Shown here piece after piece: positions 60,651 to 64,000 of a DNA stretch of 64,000 nucleotides. The position numbers and the translations under genes were made by a program. This DNA comes from Parasponia andersonii (Eukaryota; Streptophyta; Magnoliopsida; Rosales; Cannabaceae): NCBI GenBank assembly GCA_002914805.1, contig JXTB01000596.1:85061-149060 (forward strand), written 5' to 3'. Positions within the stretch are counted from its first letter, which is position 1; every line of letters begins with the position of its first letter. A model generated the notes under the pieces. That model was not told where the DNA came from. It did no database searches and saw only the letters and a list, made by a program, of their open reading frames with translations.

Positions 60651-62968
60651 TCAAAATTTGAGGTTGTTCTTCAAGTACAACACCAACTCTTGCTGCAAAA
60701 GAAGTAAAAAGGAAAAAGGGGATCAGATATCAACCGTTAGTAACTTAATTAAGTGCTAACTTTATAACATTATTCATGCCTACTCATTGCTTATAGTGGC
60801 ATTCATTTGGCACATCGTTATAGATTGTACGTGACAAATTGAATTTGCTCAGTTATACGTCCTCTTGATATGATTGATACGGAGTTTGGCTTGCTTAGCT
60901 TAACATCAATACCAATTATTTGTGATAACACTGAGGTAAATTTATAAAACAGTGTGAACTTTCAGTCCTATTTAATAATAATTAATGAAAACCTTTTTAC
61001 CAAGTACCTCATATATTCTCTTTTTTTCCCTTATAAAATTGTTTCTAATAAGTCAAATATAGTTTGGAGGAAGAACTTACAATCAAACAGAGGAGAATGC
61101 AGCCAGCAGCACCAGGGAACAAAGCATACCAAAAATTCAACTGATGGAACTTAGCTCCATCAATGAACAGGATCGGTAAGCTTGCAGCTGCATTATAATA
61201 TTTTGACCATAGAATTAAATCATTAGTGTCTAAGTAGAAGTAATAAGAATCAAGAAAAAGCTCATAGCTGGCTGAGTTGCATCTATCAAAACAGGACTAA
61301 CTGATGAGAAGCTATCAGATTGCTTCTAAAGTCTTCAGAATCACTTTTACAAGTTACTTGCACAGAATCTAATCCAATACTACTTCACGCCAATATTAAG
61401 AAACAAGTGAGAGGTTGTTTTTCAAAAGTGATTGACATAGAATTCTATCCACGTCTAAAAGAAAAAGAAGATAGTTTTAAAAATATATAGCCATACTAAA
61501 TGGGCTTTTATTTAATACAATTACTCCAACTAGCTTTTGAAATTAACCAAAATTTCAACAAATTTACCTAAAAATACAAAATCTAGGTTATAATACAAAA
61601 AGAGTAAAATCAAAACTATGGAGGTCTTTATGAATAAAGGTCATTAGTAATAGGAAACTAATTTTTGGGATGATTTATATCAATTATAGTAGACTTTATT
61701 TATAACCAACTGTAGATTCTAAATATTCATATACAAGTGATATGGAACAAAGTACAAAATAATTACAAAAACTAACAAACCAAATTCTAACAATCACCAT
61801 TGGCGAGTTAGTAGAATCTACCAAAATTTCCTCATTTCTACAATAATGCCACTTTATGCGTCAAATGGCACCACCTAAATTTTTCTATTTTCACAACAAC
61901 ACCACTTTATGCACCAACGACGCCATCAAACTTGCAGGATGTTGTGTCGACTTGCAGGATATTGCGTCATTCGACGCATAAAGTGGCGTTGCTATAATAA
62001 AGAAAAAAGATACGAGAAATATAGAAATTAGGGTAGAAACTACTAACTCGCCAAGATGGGGTGGAGATTGGAACTATAATTGGTTTTAATCATTCCAAAA
62101 ATTAGTTTCCTTTTGAAAATTAGTTTCCTAGATAGCTTATAGCCAAGATTTTGTATTTCCTTATAAGTTAGTGAAAAAATTTTCACTAACTTCAAATAAG
62201 AAGAAATACAAAATTTAGGTTATAATGCAAGAAAAGGGGGCAAAAATAAAATTATGGAAGTACTTATAAATAAAGGTCCTCACCAATAGAAAACTAATTT
62301 TTGGAATGATCAAAACTAATTATAGTAGACTTTATTTATAGCAAACTGTAGACCATAGATATTTATATACAAGCGATATGAAACAAAGCGCAAAATAATT
62401 ACAAAAACTAAGGAGACAAGTTCTAAATTAACCAACCAACAACAAAAGCACTTGATACAAATAATTTTGCATTGAAAGATATAAATGTTGACTAGACTGA
62501 CTTATATTGAACTTGGTAAAATAAAATAGTTGAATAATTGAAAAAGATTTAGCACCTGGCGGATGAGCGGATCGCGTGTAAATCATGAAAGCTATGGAAG
62601 CAGCCAGAGCAGTGCTCCTAGCAAGCCAACCTGGGCCAAATACGGAGAACGCTAAGACACCGATGGCTGCACATCCGATTTGGGCCATAAACATGTTATA
62701 CTTCTGCCAAAATTTTCAGACAAAAGTGAACTTTAATTCTTAGTCAAAATCATGTCTGGAAATGAAAATCTAACGATAGAGGTTAATCGGGGCAATCCTA
62801 CTGATTGTTCGGGAAATGAAGTGATCATATAATGTGTTATTTATATTGTACAACGTGTATACCATAATTTCACACATTAGCCTTCATGTTAGGAAGTTGG
62901 ATGTTTTAAGCTGAAAGTGGATTTGAATAGAGCTTTATGGTGATCAACATTTAAGAAAAGATACTACT

Positions 62969-63003
<35 letters not shown>

Positions 63004-63719
63004 GAAGTTACTGGGAAGTGAAATTTGACATGCAGCATCAGTTAATTATAAAGGGAAGATTATTAATTAGTTTCCATATATATATATATTAAAGAGTTGT
63101 TTGGATATCAATGTCGCAAGGGCATTACTATTATTTGGCAAAAAATTCAATCAAAAGTTCACCAGAAAGAGATGTAAGGTTACTTTTTCCAATTTTAGAA
63201 AATAAAAGAATACTTATGAGTTTTTTTAAGAACGAAGAGTTAAATTAACATCGTATGTAAGTATAACAGAGTTGTTTATGAGATAATTCCTAAAAAGGAA
63301 AAAAAGATAAAACGAAAAACAAAGGAAAAACACTATAAACTGTAATATCAGTAAATGATGTCGTATAGAATATAATATAGTGTTAAATACGGTGTGTTAG
63401 TTTGTTATTAAATACAGTGTGTTAAATACGGTGTGTTAATTTGTTATTAAAAGATGATAATAATTATATAAATGTGATCTAATTTATTAATTATAAATAT
63501 TTAGTGTGGTGTCGGACACAAATTGTGTCGCATATCACTGCTTGTAAGAAAATGTTAAGCTTGAAACTATGAAGACAACAATTACCCGAGCAGCAGGAGA
63601 GGAAGGTGTGGCAAATAACACAGCACAAACAGCTCCTAAGGGCGCAATTGTCATGGAAACACCTTTGGGTGTCAATATCTGATCCAACTTTCCTAATATC
63701 GCCATTGCCGCAAATGCCC
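60651..63719 (-). CDS. NITR2;1: HPP-family plastid nitrite transporter-like, 3' exons
   Basis: Four exons on the minus strand fit together in phase with GT-AG introns: 63586-63719, 62556-62703, 61081-61187 and 60651-60692. They encode about 144 residues of an HPP domain: GAFAAMAILGKLDQILTPKG, APLGAVCAVLFATPSSPAAR; then IGCAAIGVLAFSVFGPGWLA, MIYTRSAHPP; then SLPILFIDGAKFHQLNFWYA, LFPGAAGCILLCLI; and a short last exon ending LKNNLKF. The HPP motif that names the family is split across an intron. At least four hydrophobic spans are visible. From memory, the Arabidopsis homologues NITR2;1/NITR2;2 are chloroplast-envelope nitrite transporters. The first exon, with transit peptide, is not established: it lies near or beyond the right edge. 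The large intron 61188-62555 carries a MITE and a direct repeat. Confidence 0.85.
61573..62428. repeat. Direct repeat of about 220 bp flanking a MITE
   Basis: 61573-61790 and 62205-62428 are similar along their length. Both begin AATACAAAATYTAGGTTATAA, continue through AGTAGACTTTATTTATA, and end near ATTACAAAAACTAA. They lie within one intron of the HPP gene, on either side of the MITE at 61801-62053. They diverge at many sites, so the duplication is old. Confidence 0.75.
61801..62053. mobile_element. MITE inside the HPP intron
   Basis: The terminal inverted repeats start TGGCGAGTTAGTAG at both ends. The similarity continues inward (TCTACC, AATTTC, GCCACTTTATGCGTC), so most of the 253 bp can fold on itself. 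The centre holds CTTGCAGGATGTTGTGTCGA and a near-copy of it. No coding capacity. Target duplication not clear. Confidence 0.75.
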
Positions 63720-63912
63720 CTAACATATGGAACATGCACATGTTCAATTCCTCCAAAAACAGGAAAAACAAAAACATTTCAATTCTGGGCATAACCAAGT
63801 ACGCCATAATTCATTAATTTTCCACATGGATGTTGTGACTCGGGCCCATTAATAAACAAAAACACTGTACCTAAGAAACAGGCTTTTTTTTTTTTTTTTG
63901 TGGATAATTTAC

Positions 63913-64000
63913 CTAAGAAACAAGTTGCATTTTGTGCATTATCACTTGAAAAATGAAACCCACATGCCCTTCGAATTCTCAAATATTTTGCACGAACTCT
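63913..64000 (-). other. Possible upstream exon of the HPP gene
   Basis: From the right edge an open frame reads basic and Ser/Asn-containing residues (RVRAKYLRIRRACGFHFSSD) and reaches TTCTTAG|GTAAAT, a donor whose phase fits the acceptor at 63720. The composition would suit a transit peptide. However, the residues that usually precede GAFAAMA in this family (a WP-A type motif) are missing, so the true exon may lie outside the window. Confidence 0.25.

Overview
The window looks like nuclear DNA of a flowering plant, most likely a eudicot. It has AT-rich intergenic DNA, GT-AG introns, a plastid-targeted thylakoid gene, a class I HD-Zip gene, and large Ty3/gypsy and Ty1/copia LTR elements of plant lineages. 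I cannot name the species. Three host genes are supported: a DUF1118/RIQ-type thylakoid protein (6126-6846, +), a HAT5/ATHB-1-type HD-Zip I gene with an upstream peptide ORF (47173-48791, +), and the 3' exons of an HPP-family plastid nitrite-transporter-like gene that runs off the right edge (60651-63719, -). There is also one tRNA-Ala(AGC) gene (7131-7203, -) and a broken NPF4 (NRT1/PTR family) transporter gene (8231-10913, -).

Layout. 1-3.5 kb: a LINE tail and a short copia-type fossil with two LTRs. 3.5-6 kb: AT-rich DNA holding a MITE. 6-7.2 kb: RIQ-like gene and tRNA. 8.2-10.9 kb: NPF pseudogene. 11-16.1 kb: AT-rich DNA with inverted-repeat (MITE-like) debris. 16.1-29.5 kb: Tat-lineage Ty3/gypsy fossil 1, coding on the minus strand. 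29.5-33.3 kb: unique spacer. 33.3-45.1 kb: Tat-lineage fossil 2, plus strand, with a perfect 5-bp target duplication. 45.1-46.8 kb: a second copy of the MITE and a 257-bp tandem duplication. 46,784-46,906: run of N. 47.0-48.8 kb: HD-Zip gene. 51.4-57.4 kb: a chromovirus-type Ty3/gypsy fossil, minus strand. 57.4-60.6 kb: nothing recognised. 60.6-64 kb: HPP gene with a MITE in an intron.

Roughly half of the window is LTR-element sequence. The two Tat elements are related and lie head to head, so their LTR promoters would point away from each other. Both carry, between pol and the 3' LTR, arrays of about 72-100-bp tandem repeats and an antisense gene with introns at matching places, plus a second small antisense ORF kept similar at the protein level. 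That antisense module is the most unusual coding content. On the host side the most informative item is the 26-codon upstream ORF in the HD-Zip leader, which fits the conserved-peptide uORF class known for ATHB1. An exact 472-bp duplication around a single N (22,106-23,050) is very probably an assembly artefact. I found no CRISPR array, bacterial-type operon or clearly new multi-gene system.
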